DNA of 38,355 nt from Clostridia bacterium (GCA_030528905.1 JAUMXZ010000006.1:1-38355), one strand, 5' to 3'. Shown: positions 28,762 through 38,322, counted from the stretch's first letter. The notes: a model not told the origin generated them from the letters alone. Numbers and translations are program-made.

Positions 28762-28806
28762 AAAGAATATAAAAAATTATATATTTTTATCGATTAGAAA
28801 ATAGTT

Positions 28807-29535
28807 TCAGATGAGCATTTTTTCGAGATCGAGTTTTAATTTTTTAATAATTCTTTTTTCAAGGCGGGAGATATAAGACTGAGAGATGCCCAATTTTTGA
28901 GCGACTTGTTTTTGAGTATGTTCTTTTTGGCCACAGATTCCGAAGCGTAAAATAATGATATCCTGTTCTCTTTTAGTTAATTTTGACAAAGATTTTATCA
29001 GGACATCTTTTTCTGCTTCTTTTTCGATATTGACATTTATAATATCATTATCGCTGCCTAAAATATCTGAGAGTAAAAGTTCATTACCTTCTCTGTCGAC
29101 GTTCAGCGGTTCATCAATAGATATTTCGCTTTTAAGTTGAGAATTTTTTCGCAGGAACATAAGTATTTCGTTTTCGATACATCTTGAGGCATAGGTAGCC
29201 AGTTTTATATTTCTCTTGGGAGAAAAAGTATTAACAGCTTTTATAAGCCCGATAGTACCGATAGAGATTAAATCTTCTAAATTAAGGGTATAAGATTCAA
29301 ATTTTTTTGCGATATAAACAACGAGTCGTAAATTATGTACAATTAAAGGATCTCTTGCAAAGTCGTCATCTTCAGAGATTTTAGAAATAATTTCTTTTTC
29401 CTCCTCGCTGCTAAGAGGAGCAGGCAAGAGTTCAGGACCGTTTATATAGTGGATATTGTTATATTTAGATTTAAGTTTAAGAATAGCGTTTAAGAGTTTA
29501 TTTTTAAAATTTTTAAAATAAAATATAATGGTCAT
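28807..29535 (-). CDS. sigE: Sporulation sigma factor SigE (mother cell)
   Basis: SigE directs early mother-cell transcription. The 242-aa protein aligns closely with Bacillus sigma-E. An N-terminal pro-sequence of about 31 residues ends near [13 protein letters not shown], the SpoIIGA cleavage region. Region 2 contains [30 protein letters not shown] and [19 protein letters not shown]; region 4 contains [14 protein letters not shown] and [19 protein letters not shown] precedes ATG. It follows spoIIGA by 15 bases, as in Bacillus, but sigG, which usually comes next, is missing. It ends with TGA. Confidence 0.97.
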   Translation of the reverse strand: MTIIFYFKNFKNKLLNAILKLKSKYNNIHYINGPELLPAPLSSEEEKEIISKISEDDDFARDPLIVHNLRLVVYIAKKFESYTLNLEDLISIGTIGLIKAVNTFSPKRNIKLATYASRCIENEILMFLRKNSQLKSEISIDEPLNVDREGNELLLSDILGSDNDIINVNIEKEAEKDVLIKSLSKLTKREQDIIILRFGICGQKEHTQKQVAQKLGISQSYISRLEKRIIKKLKLDLEKMLI

Positions 29536-29550
29536 AATTTCTCCTACTTT

Positions 29551-30336
29551 CTATAATAGATCAGGGTTTATTAAGACATCGAAATTTCCGGAAATTTCAT
29601 TATTGGGACATATAGCGATATAAGCTTCCTTTTTTATATTGTTTATTTGTATATAATCAGCCTTAAAGGCAAATAGAGTACCGGACTTAGAAATAGTATT
29701 AAATGGTATTACTCGAAGAGTGTTTAATAACACGCAGTTATTTTTATTATTTTTAATATTTTGAAAGAATAAAGATTCATTTTTTGTAAGCAGAGCAGAT
29801 ATTGTATCAAAGTTTGCAACAACAACAGGGATATTGGTAAACGGCTCGACAAGAGAGTTCCCGGTATCAAGCTTTGCAGTTAAATTGCAAACAGTTTTTT
29901 CTCTTGATACAGTAACCTTGTAGAAAAGAGAGGGTTTGTTTATTTTAGCTAAGATGAAAAAGATAAATTTAATCAGAAGATAACAGAAAACGGTGCTGAG
30001 AATCAGAATCAGAGGAGAGATATCAAAATAGAATGTACTGCCTGAAACAATTAGTCCGGGAACATTAAAAAAAGACCAGATGAGGAATAGAAAGCCGGAA
30101 AGGCAGAAGCTGATAAAATAAAGACAAACGACAGTTTTCAGGAATAAAAATTTGTCTTTAAATCCGTAAGCTGTTAATGCAATAAGACAAATAGTAGTTA
30201 TTGTTATGAGTAAAGATAAAAGGTTATCAGCATCAAGAAGAATAGAAAGTGAAGATAAGCCGCCGATGATTGATGCGATAACGAGTCGTTTATTGGTTTT
30301 ATGTAATCCGAGAAATTTTTTTTTAAGAATTAACAC
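29551..30336 (-). CDS. spoIIGA: SpoIIGA, sigma-E processing peptidase, N-terminally truncated or decayed
   Basis: SpoIIGA is the membrane aspartic protease that removes the SigE pro-sequence during engulfment. The 261-aa frame from GTG 30336 keeps about four membrane helices and the protease domain with the catalytic Asp157 in KLDTGNSL, ending in FDVLINPDLL like its homologues. Family members are about 290-310 aa and start with one more helix. That helix is visible upstream in the same frame (30337-30387) but is split by TGA at 30361-30363 and has no standard start codon. The GTG has no clear ribosome site. It may be a pseudogene, a shortened active protein or a sequence error. Confidence 0.85.
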   Translation of the reverse strand: MLILKKKFLGLHKTNKRLVIASIIGGLSSLSILLDADNLLSLLITITTICLIALTAYGFKDKFLFLKTVVCLYFISFCLSGFLFLIWSFFNVPGLIVSGSTFYFDISPLILILSTVFCYLLIKFIFFILAKINKPSLFYKVTVSREKTVCNLTAKLDTGNSLVEPFTNIPVVVANFDTISALLTKNESLFFQNIKNNKNNCVLLNTLRVIPFNTISKSGTLFAFKADYIQINNIKKEAYIAICPNNEISGNFDVLINPDLL

Positions 30337-30419
30337 AACACACTCGATAAAATAATTAAATCATATCAAAACAACAATATATATTACCCCAATATAACAC
30401 GACCTTTATAATATTAAGA

Positions 30420-31718
30420 TTAAAGCTTTAAGACATCCATAAGATTTTTTACTTCTTGTCGAGTTTGATCAACATCAAGATAGTCATAGGAATAGAACAT
30501 AAAGCCATCGCAATTATGAGATCTTCCGTACTCGACCTGTTGTTTTAAGATTGTATTGCTGTCTTGCCAAGTACCCATATCAGCATCAACAGAACCGGCC
30601 TTGTAAAGAGCAAGACCATAGTAGAGTTTAACATTTTCGTTAGTAACAATATTTTGCCACTGGTCAGCAGCCTGATAAAAAGGCAAAGCAGGATTATCAA
30701 GGCTTAGATAAAGCTGAGGGCACAGATAGTCTACATATCCGGTAGTACTGCCCCAGGTATAAACATCAGCACCCATTTTAAGATCGTTTTCAACATTACA
30801 TTGAGGAGAGATGCCGAAGACAACTGAATTATCAACAGATTTTATAGCATTATAGCAAGCCATAACAAGGGAGTTTATGTTGTTTATTCTGAAAGAAAGA
30901 AGGTCAAGAGCTACAGCATCGGAAGTCAGGTTATTTTTATAGTTATCGTAAGCGATTTTATCAAAGCTTTCATTTTCAGTAGGATAGAAATAGTCATCGA
31001 ATTGTATGCCGTCGACATCGTAGTTTGTGACAATCTCTTTAATTCCCGATACAATAACCTGATGAACCTGAGGGTAAGCAGGGTTAAAATATAAGCCGCC
31101 GTCAAAATATGAAACATAGTCATCATTAAGATTATCAGAATCGTTTTTCCAGATATTATAGTAATTAGAATCTGAAAGGGCGAGTGAAGATGAGGGTGAT
31201 TTTATTCTGAGAGGATTTATCCAGGCGTGAAATTGCATATTTTGGCTGTGAGTTTTTGAGACCATATAAGAAAGCGGATCAAAACCGGGGTCTGAACCTT
31301 GAGTTCCTGTTAATATATGAGACCACGGAAAAAATTCTGACGGGTAAAGTGAATCAGCAAAAGGTCTTATATGTACGACTAGAGCATTAAAGCCGAATTG
31401 TTTGGACTTAGTTACTATAGTATCGAAGTGTTGTTTAAAATTTTCCTCAGAAAAGTCAGAAGATATATCAAGTGACATATAAGGAACCCATAAAGCTTTC
31501 ATTTCATTTGGGGGAATGTTATCAGATAAGTTTTGGGAGGCTAACGAAGAAGTTTGTGAAGAATATGAAGAGTCTGCAGAAGATGGATCGGCATTTGTTT
31601 GATTTGAGCTGACATAGATGCTGTTCTGCCTTGTCAGAATCATAGAAACAATAATGGAAGCTATTAAAATTATGACAGCTAAGAATACCGGCACAGCATT
31701 TTTAAGTCGTATAATCAT
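30420..31718 (-). CDS. GHL10-family glycoside hydrolase-like protein (YngK type)
   Basis: This extracytoplasmic protein of the glycoside hydrolase-like GHL10 family has 432 aa. An N-terminal membrane anchor (about 9-28) and a Ser-rich linker precede the TIM-barrel domain. Family motifs: MKALWVPYMSL, FNALVVHIRPFADSLYPSEFFPWS, HAWINPLRI, YFNPAYPQV, and DVDGIQFDDYFYP with the acidic residues expected at the active site. The substrate is unknown; cell-wall glycans are a reasonable guess. AAGGA lies 9 bases before ATG. It precedes spoIIGA-sigE by 83 bases and could feed transcription into them. Confidence 0.87.
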   Translation of the reverse strand: MIIRLKNAVPVFLAVIILIASIIVSMILTRQNSIYVSSNQTNADPSSADSSYSSQTSSLASQNLSDNIPPNEMKALWVPYMSLDISSDFSEENFKQHFDTIVTKSKQFGFNALVVHIRPFADSLYPSEFFPWSHILTGTQGSDPGFDPLSYMVSKTHSQNMQFHAWINPLRIKSPSSSLALSDSNYYNIWKNDSDNLNDDYVSYFDGGLYFNPAYPQVHQVIVSGIKEIVTNYDVDGIQFDDYFYPTENESFDKIAYDNYKNNLTSDAVALDLLSFRINNINSLVMACYNAIKSVDNSVVFGISPQCNVENDLKMGADVYTWGSTTGYVDYLCPQLYLSLDNPALPFYQAADQWQNIVTNENVKLYYGLALYKAGSVDADMGTWQDSNTILKQQVEYGRSHNCDGFMFYSYDYLDVDQTRQEVKNLMDVLKL

Positions 31719-31814
31719 ATTAACACATCCTTAAAATCAGATAATCTTAATTAAATATAACTCCAAATAAGAAATAAAAAGAAAGAAAAAAATCGAATAA
31801 AAAAAAGAAAAAAT

Positions 31815-31855
31815 AAAGACATCGGCATCATCATTATGATGACACAGATGTCTTT
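31815..31855 (-). terminator. Nested-hairpin terminator of mfd
   Basis: AAAGACATC (31815-31823) and GATGTCTTT (31847-31855) pair over 9 bases and enclose a second hairpin, CATCAT/ATGATG. On the - strand a long T-rich tract follows. It lies just after the TGA stop of mfd. Confidence 0.85.
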
Positions 31856-31867
31856 AAAATTGATAAA

Positions 31868-34800
31868 TCATATTGACAGTTTAAGTATATTTTTTAAGGT
31901 ATGCAAAATATTTTTTTTAGTGTCTGTTTTAATAGATACAAATGGGGTGGAGGAAGCATTGATAGAAACATTGTCTTTCATCGACTCAAATATTTTACCA
32001 ACAAATTCGCTGTTAATATCCTTTGGAAACAGCAAAAGCTCCTTAGCATTACATTTTATTTCATATATAAAAAGCTGTTGAGACAGACTTCTTATAAAAG
32101 CGATATCTATAAGATTAAGAACGGGAACAGGAGGTTCTCCGAATCTGTCAAGTATCTCATCTATTATATCGCTTATATCATTTTCATCTCTTATAAGAGA
32201 TATTTTTTTATAAATATCCAATCGTTGATTTATATCACTTATATAGCTATCAGGTATAAAAGCAGAAACAGGAAGATCTACAGAAGATTCAAAATCATAC
32301 GAAGCAGCAGATAAATGACCTTTTTCACTTTCTATAGCCTCGTTTAATATTTTGATATAAAGATCATAGCCGATACTTTCCATATGTCCGTGCTGCTGGG
32401 CACCTAAGACATTACCGGCACCTCTTATTTCCAGATCTCGCATAGCGATTTTAAAGCCTGAGCCGAACTGTGTAAATTCCTGTATAGCATTGAGTCTTTT
32501 CTCAGAAACATCAGAAAGCACTTTATTGGGAGCAAAAGTAAAGTAGGCATAAGCTCTTTTATTGGAGCGACCAACACGGCCTCTTAACTGATGTAATTGA
32601 GAAAGCCCCATCTTATCAGCATTATCTATAATAATTGTGTTAACATTAGGAACATCTATACCGGTTTCAATAATTGTGGTGCAGACTAAGACATCTATTT
32701 GGTGGTTTATCATTTTTTCCCAGACTATAGATAACTCTCTTTCACTCATTTTACCGTGAGCAAAAGCAACATTATGATCAGGAAGTGCATTTTGTAATAT
32801 TGCAGCAATTTGTTGGATAGAAGATGTTCTGTTATGAAGATAATAGACCTGACCAAAGCGTCTTAGTTCCTTTTTAATAGCATCGACAATAATAGGTATA
32901 TCGTGCTCTATGACATAAGTTTGCACCGGGTATCTGTTTTGAGGAGCTTCTTCGATAGAAGACATATCTCTTAAACCGGACATTGCCATATTAAGAGTTC
33001 GTGGTATGGGGGTAGCAGACAGGGTGAGGATATCGATATTATTTTTTAATGATTTGAATTTTTCTTTTTGTTCCACGCCGAATCGTTGTTCTTCATCAAT
33101 TATAGCAAGACCTAAATTTTTAAATTCAATATTTTTTTGTATAAGGCTGTGAGTACCTATTATTATATCTATTTTACCGCGTTTTAAGTCTTCGAGAATT
33201 TTATTTTTATCTTTAGCAGATTTAAAGCGGGAGAGCAGTTCTATTCTGACAGGGAACTTTTCAAATCGTCTTGTAATTGTTTTATAATGCTGCCAGGCAA
33301 GAATAGTAGTGGGGACAAGCAGGGCGCATTGTTTGGAATCGAGAACACATTTAAACATCGCTCTTAAAGCGACCTCGGTTTTGCCAAAGCCGACATCTCC
33401 GCAAAGGAGTCTGTCCATAGGCACAGGATTTTGCATATCGGTTTTGATATCGTTGATACATTTAAGTTGATCATCAGTTTCCTCAAATTCAAACTGGGCT
33501 TCAAAATCTCTTTGGAGAGGCCCATCAGCAGAGAAAGCAAAACCCTTGGTGTTAAGCCGTTGAGCGTAGAGTTTAATAAGTTTTTTAGCAATATCTTTAG
33601 CAGCTTTTTTAGCTCTTAGTTTAGTTTTTTCCCATTCAGGGCTTGATAAGCTGTTTAATTTAACATTAACATCATCTTTAGTACCGATATATTTTGAGAC
33701 CATATCAAGTTGAGTTACAGGAATATACAGGACATCTTTTTTAGCGTACTGAATTTTTATATAATCTTTTTCAATACCGTTAGCTTTAATTTTATGTATA
33801 CCGCAAAATATACCGATACCGTGAGAGATATGAACGACAAGATCTCCGTTTTTAAGATCAGACAAGCTATAGATTTGTTTAGTATCTTTAGACTTTTTCT
33901 TTTTAGGCTCATATTTTGGCTCATACATAGAAGTAATGAGTTTGAAATTAGAATCAGGGTAAGAAAATCCCGAAGAAAGACTGCCTGCAGAAACAGTAAT
34001 CAAGCCTTTAGTAAGATTATTTGTAGTATCTGAGTATATGGAATTAAAGCCGTAATCGTTTAAAGTTTTGACAAGATTTTGTGCTGATTTTTTATTTCCA
34101 GCGAGTATAACTATACGGGAGTCAGGAGAATAAAAATCGCTGATATCATCATAAAGAGCTGAAAGACTGCCGTTCCAAGGGTTAAAAGTTATCGCAGAAA
34201 GCTCTATATATTTTTTAATATTTGATGAGTAGGAGGATCTTAAAAAGGAGTCCATATAAATCAGTATGTTGTTCTCTTTAAAGTTCTGATAATAATGAAA
34301 GTCAGCACAAAAAGAGTCTATGCCGTCAAAAAGCACACCTTCTTTAAACAAGACAGTCGTATCAAGAGCAACCTGTGAAGTAAAGGAGTCTAACTTCTCA
34401 GAAATTTTAGCAGGCTCTGACTCAAAGATAAGAAAGTTATCAGAGGAGAAGTAATCAAGCAAAGTAGTCGGGTTATCATAGACAAGAGAGATATACTTAT
34501 CAAGGCAAACAGGCAAGTCATTTTTTATTGAATCTATTTGTTCAAGAGCTATTTCTTTAGCCTTAGCGTTATTAGACTTAGAAAGACAGGAATTGATTTT
34601 GGAAATAAGTTTTTGTTTATTATTTTCTATAACCTCACAACAAGGCAGAATAGTAACTGTTTCTATATTGCTGCTTCTTCTTTGGAGCAGGGGATCAAAA
34701 AAAGATATAGTATCAACACAATCGCCCCAGAAGTCAATTCTGAGAGGTTCACTATAAGCAGGAGAAAAGACATCAACAATGCCGCCTCTTATGGAAAACT

Positions 34801-35320
34801 GACCGACATTTTCAACCATATTAAACATTTCATAGCCGAGGTTTAAAAGTTTCTTTGTAAGGTCAGAAATAGAAACAGTTTGTTCTACAGATAAAGATAT
34901 AGAATAATCTTTCAAAACATCTTTTGGTATAGTATATTGTAAAGCGGCATCAACGCTTGTAACTATTACATCGAAGTCATTTGAAAGTATCTTATAAAGA
35001 GAATAAATACGCTTATATTCATAGTCTTTAGATTGACCTTTAGCATTTATAAAATTAAAATCCTTATAAAAATAGGTATAGCAAACAAGCCCCATAGCTG
35101 ATAAATCTTTTGAAAATTTAACAGCCTGGAGTTCATCATCTACAACAACAAGAGCCCTTTTATTTTTATTTACAATGGCGGCTCTTATCATATCAGCCTT
35201 TACTATATTTGGCATACCGCTTATAAAGATAGGGCATAAATTAAGGTCTACAGCTTGTGAAAATTGATTAAATGCAGATGTTTCGCAAATGACATTATCA
35301 GTAAAATTAGTTTTATTCAA
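31868..35320 (-). CDS. mfd: Transcription-repair coupling factor
   Basis: Mfd removes stalled RNA polymerase from DNA lesions and recruits UvrA. The 1150-aa protein shows all modules: the UvrB-like N-terminal part (GMPNIVKADMIRAA; FSIRGGIVDVFSP), and the RNA polymerase-interacting domain beginning with LKNGDLVVHISHGIGIF. The translocase has Walker A GDVGFGKTE (about 640), DEEQRFG (about 740), SATPIPRTL, GRVGRS and the TRG-like FAHGKMSERE, followed by the C-terminal D7 domain. The start is TTG; an in-frame TGA two codons upstream excludes anything earlier, and AAAGGAG is 12 bases away. It lies 27 bases after pth, the usual pairing in Firmicutes. Confidence 0.98.
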   Translation of the reverse strand: MNKTNFTDNVICETSAFNQFSQAVDLNLCPIFISGMPNIVKADMIRAAIVNKNKRALVVVDDELQAVKFSKDLSAMGLVCYTYFYKDFNFINAKGQSKDYEYKRIYSLYKILSNDFDVIVTSVDAALQYTIPKDVLKDYSISLSVEQTVSISDLTKKLLNLGYEMFNMVENVGQFSIRGGIVDVFSPAYSEPLRIDFWGDCVDTISFFDPLLQRRSSNIETVTILPCCEVIENNKQKLISKINSCLSKSNNAKAKEIALEQIDSIKNDLPVCLDKYISLVYDNPTTLLDYFSSDNFLIFESEPAKISEKLDSFTSQVALDTTVLFKEGVLFDGIDSFCADFHYYQNFKENNILIYMDSFLRSSYSSNIKKYIELSAITFNPWNGSLSALYDDISDFYSPDSRIVILAGNKKSAQNLVKTLNDYGFNSIYSDTTNNLTKGLITVSAGSLSSGFSYPDSNFKLITSMYEPKYEPKKKKSKDTKQIYSLSDLKNGDLVVHISHGIGIFCGIHKIKANGIEKDYIKIQYAKKDVLYIPVTQLDMVSKYIGTKDDVNVKLNSLSSPEWEKTKLRAKKAAKDIAKKLIKLYAQRLNTKGFAFSADGPLQRDFEAQFEFEETDDQLKCINDIKTDMQNPVPMDRLLCGDVGFGKTEVALRAMFKCVLDSKQCALLVPTTILAWQHYKTITRRFEKFPVRIELLSRFKSAKDKNKILEDLKRGKIDIIIGTHSLIQKNIEFKNLGLAIIDEEQRFGVEQKEKFKSLKNNIDILTLSATPIPRTLNMAMSGLRDMSSIEEAPQNRYPVQTYVIEHDIPIIVDAIKKELRRFGQVYYLHNRTSSIQQIAAILQNALPDHNVAFAHGKMSERELSIVWEKMINHQIDVLVCTTIIETGIDVPNVNTIIIDNADKMGLSQLHQLRGRVGRSNKRAYAYFTFAPNKVLSDVSEKRLNAIQEFTQFGSGFKIAMRDLEIRGAGNVLGAQQHGHMESIGYDLYIKILNEAIESEKGHLSAASYDFESSVDLPVSAFIPDSYISDINQRLDIYKKISLIRDENDISDIIDEILDRFGEPPVPVLNLIDIAFIRSLSQQLFIYEIKCNAKELLLFPKDINSEFVGKIFESMKDNVSINASSTPFVSIKTDTKKNILHTLKNILKLSI

Positions 35321-35347
35321 GAGTCAAGCGCACTCCTTTACAAAAAA

Positions 35348-35965
35348 TTAGTTAAATTTATTCATAGCAGTATCAATATTTTCATTGAGGATAAACTCAA
35401 GAGATTGATAAGAATTTGCTAAAGAATCCTTAACCTTATCAAGATCGTCATCAGGGAATTTTGAAAGAACCCAATTAGCAAGATCCCAATTCAGAGGTTT
35501 ATTACCAACGCCGATTTTAACGCGGGGGAATTTATCTGAATTTGTAAGGTTTATAATGCTTTTTATACCATTATGACCGCCGTGGGAACCCTTTCTTTTT
35601 ATTCTGAGTTTTCCGACATCAAGAGATATATCATCAAATATAATAATGGTTTTTTCGGGAGGAATTTTGTAAAAAGACATCGCCTCTTTCAAACTTTCTC
35701 CGCTGTTGTTCATAAAGGTCTGAGGTTTCATAAGAAGTACTCTTTTTCCAAAGAGAGTACAGTCATCAATAAGAGCCTTAAACTTTAGCTTTTTCAAATT
35801 AGCATTACAATGGTTTGATATATTATCTATTGCCATAAATCCGACATTATGACGAGTGTTTTCATATTTAAGTCCGGGATTACCCAATCCGACCACAATA
35901 TATTCTATAGGTTTCTGAGATTTGAGTGTTTTTTCTTTTTCCAACAGTTTAAAAATATCGAACAA
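35348..35965 (-). CDS. pth: Peptidyl-tRNA hydrolase
   Basis: Pth cleaves peptidyl-tRNA released from stalled ribosomes. VVGLGNPGLKYENTRHNVGFM (about 24-43) contains the catalytic His39 and the substrate-binding Asn. The conserved Asp111 lies in IFDDISLDVG, and GSHGGHNGIKSI follows. The 205-aa length includes about 19 extra N-terminal residues. They are supported by TTG 35965 with GGAGG seven bases upstream; the ATG five bases earlier is out of frame. It is the first gene of pth-mfd. Confidence 0.96.
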   Translation of the reverse strand: MFDIFKLLEKEKTLKSQKPIEYIVVGLGNPGLKYENTRHNVGFMAIDNISNHCNANLKKLKFKALIDDCTLFGKRVLLMKPQTFMNNSGESLKEAMSFYKIPPEKTIIIFDDISLDVGKLRIKRKGSHGGHNGIKSIINLTNSDKFPRVKIGVGNKPLNWDLANWVLSKFPDDDLDKVKDSLANSYQSLEFILNENIDTAMNKFN

Positions 35966-35987
35966 GACATTACCTCCACAACTATAA

Positions 35988-36021
35988 GCCCCGTAATTTA
36001 TAGGGTAATAAATTACGAGGC
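35988..36021 (-). promoter_or_regulatory. Long hairpin between nfnB and pth
   Basis: The 14-base arms (35988-36001 and 36008-36021) pair around a 6-base loop; the one mismatch on the + strand is U-G on the - strand transcript. No T-run follows on that strand, and the pth ribosome site comes next, so it may be a processing or protective structure or an inefficient terminator. Confidence 0.5.
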
Positions 36022-36062
36022 ATATTTAAAAAGAATATTAAATTTCTAAGATAGGGGAAAAG

Positions 36063-37442
36063 TTATTTTAACATTTTATCAATAGAAGCAGCAGCTTTTT
36101 TACCGGCACCCATAGCCAAAATAACAGTAGCAGCACCGGTTACTGCATCGCCGCCGGCATAGACACCGCTTCTTGTAGTTTGAAGATCATCATCAACAAT
36201 CAAGCAGCCTTTTTTGTTAGCTTCGATACCCTTTGTTGTAGTCCTGATAAGAGGGTTAGGAGAATTTCCGATAGCGATAATAACGCAGTCAACATCAAGG
36301 CAAAACTCAGAATTTTCAACAGGCACAGGTCTTCTTCTTCCGGAGCTATCCGGCTCACCAAGCTGCATTTTGATACATTTCATTTTAGAAACTCTGCCGT
36401 TTTCGTCGCCTATAAGTTCAACAGGATTATTAAGGACTTTAAAGATAATATCTTCTTCTTTTGCGTGTTCTATTTCTTCGTTTCGAGCAGGCATTTCCTC
36501 TTCAGAACGCCTGTAAACTATGTAAACATTTTCAGCGCCAAGTCTTTTAGCACATCTTGCAGCATCCATAGCGACATTACCGCCGCCGACTATAGCGGCA
36601 TTTTTAATTTTAGCAATAGGGGTATCATAATCCGGTTTATAAGCTTTCATAAGGTTTATACGGGTAAGGAATTCATTTGCAGAATAAACGCCGACCAAGC
36701 TTTCGCCCGGAATCCTCATAAAATTAGGCAAGCCGGCACCGGTTGAAACATATACAGCCTCAAAACCGCTGTCCATAAGCTCATCAATAGAAAGAACCTG
36801 GCCTATTACCATATCTTTTTTTACAACTACGCCCAGAGCTTCAAGTTGAGTGATACATTTTTTAACAATAGCCTTTGGAAGTCTGAATTCAGGGATACCG
36901 TAGATTAAGACGCCGCCGGCCTCGTGAAGAGCTTCGAATATAGTCACTTCATAACCTTTTTTAGCCAAATCAGCAGCACAGGTAAGACCGGAAGGGCCGG
37001 AACCGATAACGGCAACTTTATGGCCGTTTGAAGGTATTTTAGCGATTTCGTCCTTACAATTTTGGGAATACCAGTCTGCAACATATCTTTCAAGACGGCC
37101 GATTCCAACGGGCTGACCTTTTATACCTCTTACGCATTTTTGCTCACACTGGGTTTCCTGAGGACAGACACGGCCGCAAATATCGGGCAAATAGTTAGTT
37201 TCTTTAATTTTATTATAAGCACCTTTAATATCACCTTGGCATATAAGGCTGATAAAGTCAGGTATTTGAACATTAACAGGGCAGCCTGATACGCAGGGCA
37301 TATGTTTACAGTTAAGGCATCTTTGAGCCTCGAATAATGCATCATCATCGCTATAGCCCAAAGCGACCTCGTCAAAATTTTTATTTCTGATATGAGGGTC
37401 CTGAACAGGCATATTAGTTTTTTGGTTAATCATATTAGGCAT
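36063..37442 (-). CDS. nfnB: NADH-dependent reduced ferredoxin:NADP+ oxidoreductase large subunit (GltD-like)
   Basis: NfnB carries FAD and two [4Fe-4S] clusters and exchanges electrons with ferredoxin and NADP(H). The N-terminal cysteine sets are C42, C45, C50, C54 (CLNCKHMPCVSGCP) and C89, C93, C99, C103. Then come an FAD loop VAVIGSGPSGLTCAADLA (about 147-164), an NADP loop AAIVGGGNVAMDAARCA and the C-terminal GGDAVTGAATVILAMGAGK. The 459-aa length is normal. Start and the nfnA stop overlap as TAATG, implying coupled translation. By itself it could be called glutamate synthase small subunit, but the adjacent NfnA and lack of gltB favour the bifurcating Nfn complex. Confidence 0.92.
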   Translation of the reverse strand: MPNMINQKTNMPVQDPHIRNKNFDEVALGYSDDDALFEAQRCLNCKHMPCVSGCPVNVQIPDFISLICQGDIKGAYNKIKETNYLPDICGRVCPQETQCEQKCVRGIKGQPVGIGRLERYVADWYSQNCKDEIAKIPSNGHKVAVIGSGPSGLTCAADLAKKGYEVTIFEALHEAGGVLIYGIPEFRLPKAIVKKCITQLEALGVVVKKDMVIGQVLSIDELMDSGFEAVYVSTGAGLPNFMRIPGESLVGVYSANEFLTRINLMKAYKPDYDTPIAKIKNAAIVGGGNVAMDAARCAKRLGAENVYIVYRRSEEEMPARNEEIEHAKEEDIIFKVLNNPVELIGDENGRVSKMKCIKMQLGEPDSSGRRRPVPVENSEFCLDVDCVIIAIGNSPNPLIRTTTKGIEANKKGCLIVDDDLQTTRSGVYAGGDAVTGAATVILAMGAGKKAAASIDKMLK

Positions 37443-38287
37443 TAGAGATTTTCTCCTTTCTTAAGAAGATTACAGAATTCATCTCTTGCGTGTTGCTCGT
37501 CTTTGTTATAGGTTCTGAGTCGTTTCATAGCTTCGTCGAAATCAACAAGATGTCCATCGAAATCAGGGCCATCGACACAAGCAAATTTTGTCTGGCCGCC
37601 AACAGTAAGTCTGCAGCCGCCGCACATACCGGTACCATCTATCATAATGGGGTTCATACTTATTATAGTTTTTATGTTATATTTTTTAGTTAAATCACAA
37701 ACAGCCTTCATCATAGGCAAAGGTCCGATAGCAACGACTAAATCAAAATTAGCACCTTCATTTATTCTTTGTTCCAAAGCGTTGGTAACAAAGCCTTTGT
37801 TACCATTAGAACCGTCATCAGTCATAAGCATAAAGTTATGGCAAACTTCAGACATTTCCTTTTCGAGAATAATAAGGTCTTTGTTTCTAAAGCCGGCGAT
37901 CATATCAACAGTAGTGCCCATATTAAAAAGAGCTTTAGCCTGAGGGAAAGCAATAGCACAACCTGCGCCGCCGCCGATAACAGCAGCTCGTTTATAGCCT
38001 TCAATTTCAGAAGCTCTGCCAAGAGGGCCGACGAAATTTTGAATATAGTCACCGACATTAAGAGTGTCAAGAAGCATAGTAGTTTTGCCTACTTTTTGGA
38101 ATATAACGGTAACAGTACCTTTTTCTGAGTCATAATCAGCAATAGTAAGAGGGATTCTCTCACCATTTTCATTGACTTTTAATATAATAAACTGCCCCGG
38201 CTTAGCTTTTTTTGCGATAAGAGGAGCATAGACTGAAATTTTAGTCATAGATTCATTTAAAGCTTGTTTAGTTACGATTTTAAACAC
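37442..38287 (-). CDS. nfnA: NADH-dependent reduced ferredoxin:NADP+ oxidoreductase small subunit
   Basis: NfnA is the ferredoxin reductase-like subunit that binds FAD and NAD(H). RIPLTIADYD (about 44-53) is the flavin region, VIGGGAGCAIAFPQAKAL (about 103-120) the nucleotide site. DGTGMCGGC with Cys222, Cys225 and Cys237 is the [2Fe-2S] ligand set, which in NfnA includes the Asp of this motif. The 281-aa length is normal. The start is GTG with AGGAG 8 bases upstream. Together with nfnB it would balance NADH, NADPH and reduced ferredoxin by electron bifurcation in an anaerobe. The archaeal sulfide dehydrogenase SudB is the closest alternative name. Confidence 0.92.
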   Translation of the reverse strand: MFKIVTKQALNESMTKISVYAPLIAKKAKPGQFIILKVNENGERIPLTIADYDSEKGTVTVIFQKVGKTTMLLDTLNVGDYIQNFVGPLGRASEIEGYKRAAVIGGGAGCAIAFPQAKALFNMGTTVDMIAGFRNKDLIILEKEMSEVCHNFMLMTDDGSNGNKGFVTNALEQRINEGANFDLVVAIGPLPMMKAVCDLTKKYNIKTIISMNPIMIDGTGMCGGCRLTVGGQTKFACVDGPDFDGHLVDFDEAMKRLRTYNKDEQHARDEFCNLLKKGENL

Positions 38288-38322
38288 TTACAAAACTCCT
38301 TTCGATAATCATAGCCTGATAT

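Noticed and set aside
30361..30363. TGA read as tryptophan (changed genetic code) to rescue SpoIIGA
   Set aside because: murF, sigE and mfd all end at TGA exactly where their families end, and no other gene here needs an internal TGA read as sense, so TGA acts as stop.
30337..30419. Spo0A box upstream of spoIIGA
   Set aside because: No convincing TGTCGAA-type site is present in the gap.
36180..36746. 188-codon open frame on the + strand
   Set aside because: Antisense to nfnB, whose cysteine and nucleotide motifs are unambiguous.
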